A stretch of 64,000 nucleotides of DNA from Tildeniella torsiva UHER 1998/13D (GCA_019358835.1 JAHHIH010000007.1:124001-188000), one strand, 5' to 3'. Positions 9,304 through 18,382 are shown, counted from the first letter of the stretch. Translations and numbers: made by a program. The notes: a model not told the origin generated them from the sequence alone.

Positions 9304-9418
9304 TTCCCCACCCGCCTATCCATCTACCCCGCTCCAGGGCAGACACAGCTCCAGGGCAGACACATAGGTCTGCCCCTACCAACCCGATAACCCACCCAAA
9401 ATCCAAAATCGCCAATCC

Positions 9419-9474
9419 AAAATTCGCAGCTCTACCCATCCACCCATCCACCCATCTACCTATCTACCCTCCCC
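9419..9474. repeat. C/T-rich low-complexity tract (CCATCCAC-type repeats)
   Basis: Repeated CCATCCACC and CTACC units directly before the potC start. It is one of several such tracts in this window; others are near 16770-16875, 36884-36965, 39515-39556, 55312-55386 and 58372-58430. Confidence 0.6.
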
Positions 9475-10269
9475 ATGCCCTCCCGCCCCGTCACCTGGCC
9501 CAGCCTCTTCACCGCGCTGATGTACGCCTTCATGTACTTTCCGATCATTGTGCTGGGGGCGTACAGTTTCAGCGACTCGCGCTACAGCGCCAGCTGGGGC
9601 GGCTTTAGCTTGCGGTGGTATCGAGCGCTGTTTAGCGATCGCCGCCTGCTGGCCGCCCTGCAAGACAGTCTGATCATCGCGATTGTGGCGGTGGCAATTT
9701 CGGCGGTGCTGGGCACGCTGATGGCGATCGGTCTGGCCCGCTACCGATTTCCGGGCAAGGGACTGTATCGGGGCATGTCGTATCTGCCGCTGATTATTCC
9801 TGACATTGCGATCGCGGTGGCGACCCTGGTGTTTTTGGCGTCGGTGGCGGTACCCCTCAGCCTCGGCACCATCATTGCGGCACACATGGTATTTTGCCTG
9901 GCCTACATTGCGGTGGTAGTGTCTAGCCGCATCCAGCGCCTCGACCCCAACCTCGAAGAGGCTGCCTTAGACTTGGGGGCCACCCACACCCAGGCGATGT
10001 TCAAAGTGCTGCTGCCCCAGCTGGCACCGGGAATTTTGGCCGGTTGCCTGCTGGCCTTTGTGCTCAGCATGGATGACCTGCTGATCTCCAGCTTCACCGC
10101 TGGGGGCGGTGCTAACCCGCTGCCCATTGAAATCTTTAGCCGGGTGCGTACCGGCGTTAAGCCCGACATCAACGCCCTCAGCGTGATGTTGATTTTGGGC
10201 TCGGCCCTGCTGGCCGGGATAGCCGAATATGTGCGCTACTGGGGCGATCGCCAGCGGCAGAGCACCTAG
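9475..10269 (+). CDS. potC: Polyamine-type ABC transporter permease PotC
   Basis: Second permease of the importer, 264 residues with six predicted membrane helices. Its EAA loop reads EEAALDLGATHTQAMFKVLL, followed by LPQLAPGILAGCLLAF. The ATG at 9475 follows a pyrimidine-rich tract and has no Shine-Dalgarno sequence. With PotA, PotD and PotB it completes the transporter; the gene order potA-D-B-C differs from the enterobacterial A-B-C-D. Confidence 0.87.
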   Translation: MPSRPVTWPSLFTALMYAFMYFPIIVLGAYSFSDSRYSASWGGFSLRWYRALFSDRRLLAALQDSLIIAIVAVAISAVLGTLMAIGLARYRFPGKGLYRGMSYLPLIIPDIAIAVATLVFLASVAVPLSLGTIIAAHMVFCLAYIAVVVSSRIQRLDPNLEEAALDLGATHTQAMFKVLLPQLAPGILAGCLLAFVLSMDDLLISSFTAGGGANPLPIEIFSRVRTGVKPDINALSVMLILGSALLAGIAEYVRYWGDRQRQST

Positions 10270-10681
10270 AGTCTGTTTTGCCCTAATCTGACTTGGTCAG
10301 GAACATTCGATCGCGTTTTGGCATCTGAGGAGTTTAGGCAGGCAAGCCAGTCGCTTCCTTTGGCTCAACCCATTTATCGCAATGGCCAGTTCGCTTAGGA
10401 GATCGCGAGCCTTCCCTAGCGAAAATTTGGGTGGTGAATTGGACTATAGCCATCGCTTCAGAAACTTGGGCATGTCCGAACCCTACCAGCGACATCTATA
10501 TAAAGTAGCCCAGGCTTACTCTATAGCAACTGCCTCTCCAGTGATTTAAACCACTTGCTGAGCTGCTATCAATCACTCACTGACCCGCTGAGGATCATGC
10601 CTCCGAGGGAGGCCATATCACCTTGCAGTTGGTGGTTACAGGCGATAATGGGTACAGCCTCAATTAGCTCAGGTCGTCACC
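10270..10681. other. Intergenic region without a convincing gene
   Basis: 412 bases between potC and a small hypothetical gene. A short open frame starting near 10555 runs into the next gene in another frame and has no homology I recognise. I see no tRNA, strong terminator or long inverted repeat. The GATCGCG/TCGCGAG-like elements are HIP1 variants. Confidence 0.5.
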
Positions 10682-10876
10682 ATGCCTCAAACCGCCAGTC
10701 ACTCCCTCAAAGCCCTAGTCGATCAAATCTTTGCCGATCGCCGCATTAGTCGCCAGGTGCAGCGAGAGCTGATGGAGATACTGCTCAGCCAGCCCACCCT
10801 CAGCAACCAGGATCATGCCACCGCCCAGCGAGTGTTTGAAGCGATTCGCCAGGGGCGGCTGCGGGTGGTCGATTGA
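10682..10876 (+). CDS. Small conserved-looking hypothetical protein
   Basis: A 64-residue soluble, probably all-helical protein (MPQTASHSLKALVDQIFADR...) with regular spacing of charged and hydrophobic residues. It ends in a short basic segment (IRQGRLRVVD). It has an ATG start and codon usage like its neighbours. I recall proteins of this type as uncharacterised cyanobacterial small proteins but cannot name a family. It stands alone between potC and the convergent Psb35-like gene. Confidence 0.6.
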   Translation: MPQTASHSLKALVDQIFADRRISRQVQRELMEILLSQPTLSNQDHATAQRVFEAIRQGRLRVVD

Positions 10877-11043
10877 GCGCTGCCTGACGGATGGTTGGCG
10901 TGGCAAAGGCAGCAAGACTAGGAAGAGGCATACAGAAACAACCGCCGCCCAAGCCAGACTCAGACGGCAGCGCGATCGCTAGAACGCCACCTTGATTGCC
11001 TCTAGCCTATGGTGGGGCCGAGGCTGTAGCGATTGTGGGTGGC

Positions 11044-11241
11044 TTAGACTTCTTCGCCTTCCTCAGCCTTGACGGTAGGGACGAAGTCGGGCTTTTCCTT
11101 ATCTTCCCAGCCAGCGGGGCGCTTGGAGTTGTACCAAGCGATGGAGCCAATACTGACGGCGGCAATAAAGCCCACTACATACACCAACACAAAAGACGAA
11201 CCTGCAGCAGCTTCGCCTGCGATCGCAAAATAGAGTGACAT
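11044..11241 (-). CDS. psb35: Small single-helix membrane protein, probable photosystem II assembly protein Psb35
   Basis: 65 residues from the ATG at 11241; a TTG at 11247 is also in frame. One membrane helix (about residues 14-36: FVLVYVVGFIAAVSIGSIAW) is followed by the conserved-looking cytoplasmic segment WYNSKRPAGWEDKEKPDFVP and an acidic tail. The helix end plus YNSKRPAGWE matches my recollection of cyanobacterial Psb35 (Ssl2148-type), which associates with CP47 modules and high-light-inducible proteins during photosystem II assembly. The assignment is from memory of the family, so confidence is moderate. Confidence 0.6.
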   Translation of the reverse strand: MSLYFAIAGEAAAGSSFVLVYVVGFIAAVSIGSIAWYNSKRPAGWEDKEKPDFVPTVKAEEGEEV

Positions 11242-11369
11242 AGCCAATTAAACTCCAAAATCAGTTGTGTATCATCCTACGACGGTTGGCTATCCCTGAG
11301 GATCACCCCCAGGTCTGACCCTTGGGAGGTCTGTAGGCTTTGGTCGAACCCAGCTCTCTACCCCAGGGC

Positions 11370-13757
11370 CTATTCCCCACCGGCTGGTGGAGGAGCTTCG
11401 AGGGGCGGTGGCGGCGACACAATCGGCGGCGGGGCCGGGGCGGGAGCCGGAGCTACTGGGGCCGGAGCCGGTGGGGCAGTGTTGACCGGCTGAGGAACTG
11501 GTGCCGGGGCTGCCGCTGGGGGATCCTCTGTAATGACAGGGGCTGCCGATTCGGTTGATGCGGGGGGGCTGCTGCTAGAGCTATCGCTAGAAGCGGGTGC
11601 CGGGGCCGATGCGGCTTCACCGCTACTGCTAGAGCTACTCTCTGACCGTTGCGATCGGCGGCTTTCTCCGCCACCCGAGCTAGCCGACTCTGACGACTGC
11701 GACGGGCCGTTTTCAGCAACCACGCGACCGGGCTTTACGGGGCTGAGGGTAATGCTGCCCTCGCGCCCGCCCAGCCGAGGCACGCTGGGAAACTGCTCAA
11801 CGGGAATATCGTCGGTGAGCTTGGCCATGAAGCTGCGCCACACCCCAGCGGCCATACTGCTAGCGCCGCTGGTAGGGGTGTTGTCGTCGTTGCCCATCCA
11901 AACGCCGGCCACCAGCTGGGGAATGTAGCCTACAAACCACAGGTCGCGATACGATTCGGAAGTACCGGTCTTGCCCGCTACTGGCCGCCCCAGGTAGGCA
12001 TTGCTGCCGGTGCCGCCCTCCACCACGCCGCGCAGCATCCAAGTCATAATGGCGGCGCTGTCGGCGTCAATGGCCTGCTCTGACTCGTTAGGGCGCTCAT
12101 AGATCACCTCGCCGCTGCTGTTCAACACCCGGCGAATGCCGTGGGCCGGGCGATGAATACCCTTGTTTGCCAGGGTGCCGTAGGCACTGGTGAGCTCTAG
12201 CAGGTTGACCTCAGAGGTGCCCAGGGCGAGGGAATAGGCGGGCAGCAGCGGCGACTCAATGCCCATGCGCCCGGCCAGTTTCACCACCGGGTCAAAGCCC
12301 ACATCTACCAGCAGCTTGACCGCCACAATATTGACCGAGTTGCGCAGGGCCTGGAGCAAATCCATGCCGCCGCTGTAGTTTTTGCCGTAGTTCTTAGGCT
12401 CATAGCCATCGACCACGTAGCGGGCATCCATGTAATTTTTGTAGGGCGACATGCCGCCTGCGATCGCCGCCGCGTACACAAAGGTCTTAAACGTAGAGCC
12501 GGGCTGTCGCTGGGCCTGGGTCACCCGGTTGAACTGGTTTTCGCTGGTGAAGTCGGTGCCCCCCACCATGGCCTTGATTTCGCCGTTGCGGGGGTCCACC
12601 GCCACCAGCGAGACCTGCCCCACATTCTGCCAACCGCTGTAGCGAGCGACGGCGTCTTCAACGGTTTCTTCAGCCCGGCGCTGCCAAACCACATTGAGTG
12701 TGGTCTCGACGGTTAACCCACCGGCCTCTAGCTGATCGGGGGGCAGCAGCGCCTCTAGCTGCTTTTGAATATAGATAGTGAAATAGGGAAACTCGCTGTA
12801 GAGAAACTTGGGCTGATTAGGGGTGACCGCCACCTCCGTCGTGATCGCTTCTTCTGCCTCGACCCCGCTAATAACGTCGGTGGACAGCATGCGGCGAATG
12901 ACGCGATCGCGCTGGCTGCGGGCGGCCTCGGCATTGACCGTGGGCGAATACAGGCTAGGGGCTGGGGCCATACCGGCAATCATCGCCGACTCAGCTACGG
13001 TGAGCTGATCGATGGTTTTGCCGAAGTACACCCAGGAAGCGTCGGCTACGCCGTAGGCTCCAGAGCCCAGGTAGACCAGATTGAGGTAGCGCTCAATAAT
13101 CTGCTCTTTGGTGAGGCTGTCTTCGAGCTTGGTGGCCATCATGGCCTCTTTGATCTTGCGCTGAAAGCTGCGCTCCTGGTCGAGAAAGACGATGCGGGCG
13201 AGCTGCTGGGTAATGGTGCTGGCCCCTTCTACCAGCTCGCGGTATTGCACGTTAGCCCAAGCGGCGCGGGCAATACCTCGGTAGTCAACGCCGTTATGCT
13301 CGTAGAATCGCTGGTCTTCGGAGGCAATAAATGCCGCCACCAGGTGCTCGGGCATGGCCTCATAGTTAATGGTTTCGCGGGTGGCGGGGCCAAGCTTCTG
13401 CAAAATTACCCCATCCGCCGACACCATGGTGATGGTGCCGTCGCGCTGGTAGGTTAGGGCCTGATTGGGGTCGGGTAGATTTGCACTGGTGGCTTCTATG
13501 ACCCGGTAGGCGCGAGTACCGCCTCCCGCAATGCCTGCCCCAGCCAGCAACACCACCCAAAATAAGGGGCGCAAAAACAGAGGCCGATAGCTGCGCGGCA
13601 ACTCCGGCTTTTCGCCCGACGGCCCAGGCTGGGGCTCTACTCGCTGGGGAGAGACCCGCGCACCGTTGACCATGCTGGCCCCAGATCTGCTCCGTCCTGA
13701 GGGGCGCGACGATTTCCTCGAAGGAAACGACAGCCGGGTTAACCAAGATCGAGCCAT
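11370..13757 (-). CDS. Class A penicillin-binding protein (transglycosylase/transpeptidase)
   Basis: Bifunctional peptidoglycan synthase of the PBP1a family, about 795 residues from the ATG at 13757 (AAAGG 10 bases upstream; a GTG at 13775 is the alternative). It has a basic cytoplasmic N-terminus and one membrane helix (about residues 65-85). The GT51 glycosyltransferase domain holds the catalytic Glu in SEDQRFYEHNGVDYRG, then GASTITQQLAR and LNLVYLGSGAYGV. The transpeptidase domain has all three motifs: STFK (PGSTFKTFVYA), SVN (LRNSVNIVA) and KTGT (VAGKTGTSES). The last ~130 residues are a low-complexity Ser/Pro/Ala tail, longer than usual. Confidence 0.93.
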   Translation of the reverse strand: MARSWLTRLSFPSRKSSRPSGRSRSGASMVNGARVSPQRVEPQPGPSGEKPELPRSYRPLFLRPLFWVVLLAGAGIAGGGTRAYRVIEATSANLPDPNQALTYQRDGTITMVSADGVILQKLGPATRETINYEAMPEHLVAAFIASEDQRFYEHNGVDYRGIARAAWANVQYRELVEGASTITQQLARIVFLDQERSFQRKIKEAMMATKLEDSLTKEQIIERYLNLVYLGSGAYGVADASWVYFGKTIDQLTVAESAMIAGMAPAPSLYSPTVNAEAARSQRDRVIRRMLSTDVISGVEAEEAITTEVAVTPNQPKFLYSEFPYFTIYIQKQLEALLPPDQLEAGGLTVETTLNVVWQRRAEETVEDAVARYSGWQNVGQVSLVAVDPRNGEIKAMVGGTDFTSENQFNRVTQAQRQPGSTFKTFVYAAAIAGGMSPYKNYMDARYVVDGYEPKNYGKNYSGGMDLLQALRNSVNIVAVKLLVDVGFDPVVKLAGRMGIESPLLPAYSLALGTSEVNLLELTSAYGTLANKGIHRPAHGIRRVLNSSGEVIYERPNESEQAIDADSAAIMTWMLRGVVEGGTGSNAYLGRPVAGKTGTSESYRDLWFVGYIPQLVAGVWMGNDDNTPTSGASSMAAGVWRSFMAKLTDDIPVEQFPSVPRLGGREGSITLSPVKPGRVVAENGPSQSSESASSGGGESRRSQRSESSSSSSGEAASAPAPASSDSSSSSPPASTESAAPVITEDPPAAAPAPVPQPVNTAPPAPAPVAPAPAPAPPPIVSPPPPLEAPPPAGGE

Positions 13758-13841
13758 AGCAGCGTTGCCTTTCACATCCTCTGTGAACTGTATGGGGTTT
13801 CGGCCATTTCTTCAAGGGTACAGCCGCGATCGCGCGGATCC

Positions 13842-14867
13842 CTAAAGTGCCGTGTGCCCCAGTGCCAGCCCTGTTACCAGCATACCTAACACCAGAAAAG
13901 GCTGGGCGCTGGCCTGGTACTTGACATCGTTACCCAGGGGATCGCGCAGAAAGTACATATCCTGAAAGGTGATCTGGGGAATGATCAGCAGCACCAGCAG
14001 CACGGCATAGAGGTTCTGGTGAATGGCCATCAGGTAGGCGGCGACGCCCCCCTGAAAAATGTCAATCGCCAGCACGCAGATCCAGGCGGCGGTGGTAACG
14101 CCAAACATCACCGGCAGCGACTTGAGGCCCATCTGGCGATCGCCCTCCACGCTCTTAAAGTCGTTGACCACCGCAATGCCCAAGCCCGCCAGGCTGTAGA
14201 ACAGGGTGAGCACCACAATCTTCCAGGTGAGGGTGCCAAACAGGGCGTGGCCCGCCCACCAGGGCAGCGCAATGTAGCTGGCCCCCAGGGCGTAGTTGCC
14301 GAGCCAGCCATTCTGCTTGAGCTTCAGCGGTGGGGCGGAGTAGATGTACGACACAAACGAGCCGCCCAGGGCTAGGGCGGTGATAATCGGGAAGCTGTGC
14401 CCGGCCCAGCGATCGAGGCTGAAGGCAATGGCGATACCGGCCACCAGCAGCACCAGAATTTGGGTCACCACTTGGGGAATGGTGATCGCCCCCGAGGGGA
14501 TGGGCCGATAGGGCTCGTTGATGGCGTCGATGTCGCGATCGTAGAAGTCGTTGAGGGTTTGGGTGTAGCCCGTCAGCAGCGGCCCCGCAAACAGCATGCA
14601 GGCGGCGGCGATCAGTACGTACTCTAAACTCCAGCGGTAGTTGCCGGAGGAGGCCGCCCCACACACCACGCCCCAAATCAGCGGAATCCAGGTGATCGGC
14701 TTCATCAGCTGAAGGCGAATCTTCCAAATCGAGGTCTCGCCCGACTTGGCACCCTTCATGCCTAAAAGCTGGCGGGCGGCGTTGCCCTGGGCCTCGGGGG
14801 CAATTTCAGCAGCAGGGGTTTGGTCTAGAGCGTCGTTGACCGGAGTGGAGGACGGTGGTTCAGCCAT
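13842..14867 (-). CDS. chlG: Chlorophyll a synthase ChlG
   Basis: UbiA-superfamily membrane prenyltransferase that esterifies chlorophyllide a with phytyl or geranylgeranyl diphosphate, the last step of chlorophyll a synthesis. It has 341 residues and about nine membrane helices. The first Asp-rich motif NDFYDRDIDAINEPYRPIPS is perfect, and the second is DFKSVEGDRQMGLKSLPV. Both bind Mg-diphosphate. The ATG at 14867 was chosen. In Synechocystis ChlG works with Ycf39, HliD and YidC, which is of interest because two hli genes lie elsewhere in this window. The upstream neighbour on the same strand is a Get3-type ATPase, 187 bases away. Confidence 0.95.
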   Translation of the reverse strand: MAEPPSSTPVNDALDQTPAAEIAPEAQGNAARQLLGMKGAKSGETSIWKIRLQLMKPITWIPLIWGVVCGAASSGNYRWSLEYVLIAAACMLFAGPLLTGYTQTLNDFYDRDIDAINEPYRPIPSGAITIPQVVTQILVLLVAGIAIAFSLDRWAGHSFPIITALALGGSFVSYIYSAPPLKLKQNGWLGNYALGASYIALPWWAGHALFGTLTWKIVVLTLFYSLAGLGIAVVNDFKSVEGDRQMGLKSLPVMFGVTTAAWICVLAIDIFQGGVAAYLMAIHQNLYAVLLVLLIIPQITFQDMYFLRDPLGNDVKYQASAQPFLVLGMLVTGLALGHTAL

Positions 14868-15021
14868 GGTGATGGAATGCTACAGGTCGATACAACGTCG
14901 GTCAGAACTTAGGCAAAACTTAGGCGATCACTACCCACGGTGCCACATTTCTCGGGTCAGAATCAAACCCTGGCCAGAGGGAGGGAAGATTTTTCTGCGA
15001 ACCCGTGACATTGCAGCAGGC

Positions 15022-15052
15022 GCGATTCCCTAGAGGGGAATTGCGCCATCGC
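15022..15052. repeat. Short dispersed repeat, copy 1 (intergenic)
   Basis: A 31-base sequence beginning GCGATTCCC and ending TTGCGCCATCGC. It is clearly related to the 32-base copies at 19820-19851 and 40866-40897. This copy lies directly after the stop of the Get3-like gene, in the gap before chlG. Confidence 0.7.
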
Positions 15053-15053
15053 C

Positions 15054-16154
15054 CTAACTAAAGGAAATCACCAGATGCTGATCTTGAAACTTGGCCCCGG
15101 CCACCGCTTTGCCCTGGAGGGCGGGGGGCAGCAGCAGGTTGCGCCGCTGATCGCCCGCTTCAATGGTGACCTCGGGGCCGTACTGGGTGAGCTTGACCTG
15201 GGTTTTGTCAAAGCTGGGTAAGAAGAGCCGCACGGTCTTCGTCGCTGCATCCACGGTTACTGGGCGCGGGGCCGCTGCCGCCCACTGGGCGGGGTCGGGC
15301 AAAGCTTCCACCGCTGCATCCCATCCCTGATCGATGACTGAGGGCAGCGGCACCTGGGGCAGGGGCGCAAAGGCGTGGATCTGCTCGGCATCGAGCACGC
15401 CGTGGTTGACCAAAACACCGCCCACCGTCAGCCCAATCTGCTGGGCGCTGCCCCACAGGTAGCGGGCCGTCGCCACCGACCCTGCCGTGGGCGTGGTAAC
15501 TAAGAATGCGGCCATGCGGCTGGGGTTAGTGACCGCCTGGCGACCCTCTTCCAGCTGCGATCGCACCTGTCCCGTAGGCTGATCCAGCACATCCCCCGAC
15601 CAGTCAACTGCCAGCACCGCCGAGGCCATGGGCTGCAAAAACGGCGAGATCACCCGACCCACATCGGACTGCTGAAACACGCCGCGAAACCGCCGCAGGT
15701 ACCAGTCGAGAATTTCCGGCATGCCCAGCATGCGCAGGGTGGCCAGCGCCTCGCTGCCGTCGTAGATGATGACGTCGTAGCGATCGCTGCCGTCGAGCTG
15801 CCGCAGGGTATTCAGCGCCAGGGCGCTATCGATGCCCGGCATCACCCCCAGCTCTTGACCATAGACCGCCTTGAGAAAGGGCGTCCGCAGGTACTGTGAC
15901 TCCAGCGCTTTGACTTCGTCCCAGCTTTTCTCCAGCAGGGCTGCGGTTTGAAACTGCATGGCCCACAGGTTGGGCTCTAGCTCTTGGGGCTCCACGCTCA
16001 GGGCCAGGCCCAGCAGCAGCGCCGGAGCTGGCGTTACATCCTGAATGGCCAGCAGCACCCGCTGCCCGGCCCGCGCCCGCTGTTTTGCGGCGGCGATCGC
16101 CACAGTCGTGCTGCCGCTGCCGCCCTTACCCAAATACGTGAGAATTAATGCCAT
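15054..16154 (-). CDS. Get3/ArsA-family ATPase with C-terminal HSP20-like domain (Get3d-type)
   Basis: P-loop NTPase of the SIMIBI class, 366 residues. The N-terminal Walker A reads YLGKGGSGSTTVAIAAAKQ. The signature Lys of the deviant P-loop is kept, but the second Lys expected in GKGGVGKT is replaced by Ser. A hydrophobic central region resembles the client-binding part of Get3. The last ~80 residues (VKLTQYGPEVTIEAG... to HLVISFS) look like the alpha-crystallin/HSP20 domain found in some ArsA/Get3 proteins, including the cyanobacterial and plant Get3d group. Get3 proteins target tail-anchored membrane proteins; the function of this type is not settled. It is likely co-transcribed with chlG. 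Confidence 0.78.
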   Translation of the reverse strand: MALILTYLGKGGSGSTTVAIAAAKQRARAGQRVLLAIQDVTPAPALLLGLALSVEPQELEPNLWAMQFQTAALLEKSWDEVKALESQYLRTPFLKAVYGQELGVMPGIDSALALNTLRQLDGSDRYDVIIYDGSEALATLRMLGMPEILDWYLRRFRGVFQQSDVGRVISPFLQPMASAVLAVDWSGDVLDQPTGQVRSQLEEGRQAVTNPSRMAAFLVTTPTAGSVATARYLWGSAQQIGLTVGGVLVNHGVLDAEQIHAFAPLPQVPLPSVIDQGWDAAVEALPDPAQWAAAAPRPVTVDAATKTVRLFLPSFDKTQVKLTQYGPEVTIEAGDQRRNLLLPPALQGKAVAGAKFQDQHLVISFS

Positions 16155-16439
16155 AGAAAAACTGGGCCTACGCGTTGGTCAGGTCATCGCTGCTCGAAGC
16201 ATCCCTAGAAACACACGGGGGCGACCTCGCCCCGCTTCTCTATGCCCAGGGAAACTTATGCCGATCATCTCGGGGACTGGACAGCCGTGGAATCACTCCA
16301 AAAGAGGAGATTTGCTGAGCACCCTCCTCTCTTTTGCTATTGCCGACCCATTGATCTGCTCCCCTAACTAATTTAAAAGGGCAGAGAGAGGCATCCCAGA
16401 TCTTAGCAGCTATAAAAATGGCCTCAGCGAGGCCGTCCG
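16155..16439. other. Intergenic region between the DUF2862 gene and the Get3-like gene
   Basis: 285 bases. Apart from a minus-strand terminator at its right end I see no gene; a plus-strand open frame here is antisense to the Get3 start and looks spurious. The promoter of the Get3-chlG unit must lie in this region. Confidence 0.5.
16411..16434 (-). terminator. Intrinsic terminator of the DUF2862 gene
   Basis: Read on the minus strand: GGCCTC, loop GCT, GAGGCC (16420-16434), then ATTTTTATA. It lies 6 bases after the stop of the DUF2862 gene. Confidence 0.75.
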
Positions 16440-16640
16440 CTACTGAATGACAGACAGCTCATCTTCAAAGAACCAGGTGGTGTAGCGATCTTCAAACTCC
16501 ACCACGACGCCTACGCCGCTGCCGTCCACCATTTTGAACTGGCTTACAACGCCGCGCTTGCCGAGGTAACCTGCCAAATCCTTCGAAACCCGATCGCGTA
16601 GCCGGGATACTTTCACCTTTTGGCCAATCTCTAAAGCCAT
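16440..16640 (-). CDS. DUF2862 small protein
   Basis: 66 residues from the ATG at 16640, which gives the usual N-terminus MALEIGQKVKVSRLRDRV. In-frame starts at 16664 and 16682 would add up to 14 residues. The sequence (KVKVSRLRD... GKRGVV... DGSGVGVVVEFEDR... TWFFEDEL) suggests a small SH3-like beta-barrel. It matches the cyanobacterial DUF2862 family, of unknown function; the relative Ssl0353 in Synechocystis lies next to ndhS, from memory. It is transcribed alone, with its own terminator. Confidence 0.78.
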   Translation of the reverse strand: MALEIGQKVKVSRLRDRVSKDLAGYLGKRGVVSQFKMVDGSGVGVVVEFEDRYTTWFFEDELSVIQ

Positions 16641-16769
16641 GTCTGCTAAGGGCTCCAACTGCATGTCCAACGATAAAACCAAGAGACAGTGTATCAGCGT
16701 CTTGGCCCCTGGTGATCGTCATAATCCTCTATTGTGGAGCGGGGGAAGGGTTTAATTTGCTGTCGGGGG

Positions 16770-16880
16770 AAATGGGTAGGGAGTGAGGGGTGAGGGGTGA
16801 GGACTAAAGATTGTTGGGTGGGGCTAACGCGTGATTAGGAACATCCCTACCCCCCTCACGCCCCGCTCCCTACCCCCTCG
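16770..16880. repeat. Paired G/A-rich and C/T-rich tracts
   Basis: GTAGGGAGTGAGGGGTGAGG at about 16776-16795 is mirrored by CCTACCCCCCTCACGCC and CTCCCTACCCCC at about 16848-16877. The two arms can pair into a long imperfect hairpin between the divergent DUF2862 and hisF genes. Confidence 0.55.
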
Positions 16881-16903
16881 CTAGGAAACATAAGGAGAAC
16901 GCA

Positions 16904-17674
16904 ATGCTGGCGAAACGGATTGTGCCCTGCCTAGATGTCAAGGCTGGCCGGGTGGTGAAAGGGGTCAATTTTGTCGATCTGCGCGATGCGGGCGATCCGG
17001 TGGAGCTGGCCCAGGCCTACAACCAGGCCGGGGCCGATGAGCTGGTGTTTCTGGATATCACCGCTACCCACGAAGACCGCGACATTATCTATGACGTGGT
17101 GTACCGCACGGCGGAGCAAGTGTTTATTCCTCTCACGGTGGGCGGTGGCGTGCAATCCTTAGAAACCATTAAAAAATTGTTACGGGCCGGGGCCGACAAG
17201 GTCAGCATTAACTCGGCGGCGGTCAAGCGGCCAGAGCTAATTAAAGAGGCCAGCGATCGCTTTGGAGCGCAGTGTATTGTGGTGGCGATCGATGCCCGCC
17301 GCCGCCCTGACCCTGGCAACCCAGGCTGGGATGTCTACGTGCGCGGCGGTCGCGAGAATACTGGGCTTGACGCCTTAGCCTGGGCAGAGGAAGTCGTCAA
17401 CCAAGGGGCGGGCGAGTTGCTGGTCACCAGCATGGATGCCGACGGTACCCAGGCGGGCTACGATCTCGACCTCACCCGCGCCATTGCCGATCGCGTGCCA
17501 GTGCCAGTGATTGCCTCCGGCGGGGCTGGCAACTGCGACCACATTCACCAGGCCCTCACCGAGGGGAAGGCTGAGGCGGCGCTGTTGGCTTCACTGCTGC
17601 ACTACGGGCAGCTAACGGTGCGGCAGGTAAAGGAGCATTTGCGCGATCGCCAAGTACCCGTACGCCTGACCTAG
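16904..17674 (+). CDS. hisF: Imidazole glycerol phosphate synthase cyclase subunit HisF
   Basis: (beta-alpha)8-barrel cyclase that joins HisH-derived ammonia to PRFAR, giving imidazole glycerol phosphate and AICAR in histidine synthesis. The 256-residue length is standard. The catalytic Asp near residue 11 is in [19 protein letters not shown], and the second, near residue 130, is in [10 protein letters not shown]. Phosphate-binding loops appear as [10 protein letters not shown] and [10 protein letters not shown]. The ATG has a strong AAGGAG upstream at 16891-16896. No other his gene is nearby, as is common in cyanobacteria where his genes are scattered. Confidence 0.97.
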   Translation: MLAKRIVPCLDVKAGRVVKGVNFVDLRDAGDPVELAQAYNQAGADELVFLDITATHEDRDIIYDVVYRTAEQVFIPLTVGGGVQSLETIKKLLRAGADKVSINSAAVKRPELIKEASDRFGAQCIVVAIDARRRPDPGNPGWDVYVRGGRENTGLDALAWAEEVVNQGAGELLVTSMDADGTQAGYDLDLTRAIADRVPVPVIASGGAGNCDHIHQALTEGKAEAALLASLLHYGQLTVRQVKEHLRDRQVPVRLT

Positions 17675-17809
17675 ATTCTGCCTTTCCTAAGCAAACCTGA
17701 AGACATTCTGTGGAAGCCATGCCGGTTTTATGAATGCCTGTTACGATGTGTAACATATAGACTCAGTCATTAATCTGACTATCCATATCGTTACAACAGT
17801 CATTGTTCC

Positions 17810-18109
17810 ATGCTGCTGCTTATCCTGACTATTGTTATTGCCCTAGTGGCTTGGGCGCTCCGTCTGATGGAGCAGGCCGTCAAAGGTCAGGAATTCTCCC
17901 TGATGCTAGCGGGTTTTTTGGTGGCATCGTCTGCCGCCGCCCTGATGGGCGTGTACTTTCTGATGGGTAACTACATGCTCTATATGGATCATGCTGCTCA
18001 GCAGATGGCCACCATGGAAGCTTTGGATATCCCCTACTCCACCTACGCCAGCGCCACTCTGCCTGAGTCGGCCAACATGTTAAACGACTGGTTTGTGCAG
18101 CCAGACTAG
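17810..18109 (+). CDS. Small two-helix membrane protein, unknown
   Basis: 99 residues. Hydrophobic segments lie at about 1-18 (LLLILTIVIALVAWALRL) and 30-56 (SLMLAGFLVASSAAALMGVY). A polar C-terminus follows (MDHAAQQMATMEALDIPY... NDWFVQPD). I do not recognise the family. It is a stand-alone gene: a palindrome GTTAC-N5-GTAAC lies 56 bases upstream (17740-17754), and a terminator follows 27 bases after the stop. Confidence 0.65.
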   Translation: MLLLILTIVIALVAWALRLMEQAVKGQEFSLMLAGFLVASSAAALMGVYFLMGNYMLYMDHAAQQMATMEALDIPYSTYASATLPESANMLNDWFVQPD

Positions 18110-18136
18110 CTTGCCACCACTGCGGGTCATAACCCT

Positions 18137-18175
18137 AAAAAGCCGCCTAAGAACTCAGCTTCTCGGCGGCTTTTT
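18137..18175 (+). terminator. Intrinsic terminator
   Basis: AAAAAGCCGCC (18137-18147) pairs perfectly with GGCGGCTTTTT (18165-18175); the 17-base loop is itself partly paired. It follows the small membrane protein gene. Its A/T ends on both sides would let it work in both directions. Confidence 0.85.
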
Positions 18176-18382
18176 AGCGGGCGTTCGCCACATTCTGTTG
18201 CTTTGGGCTCAGTCGTTGGGGTGGAGCGCTCTGCCCGTGGCCATCTTGGGTGGGTGTACGATTCGACCCTAGGGGAAGACGATTGATCGGCGATCGCGGC
18301 TGTTATCGTGCGCGGCGATCGCCCCAATCCTTTGGCAGCTGGGACGACTGAACCGGCTGTAAACCCGAGCTTTTTTCTTCGT

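Noticed and set aside
10555-10749. Open frame of 64 codons upstream of the small gene at 10682
   Set aside because: It overlaps the better candidate in another frame, has no Shine-Dalgarno sequence and shows odd composition.
12765-13457. Plus-strand open frame of about 230 codons
   Set aside because: Antisense to the conserved transglycosylase and transpeptidase domains of the penicillin-binding protein.
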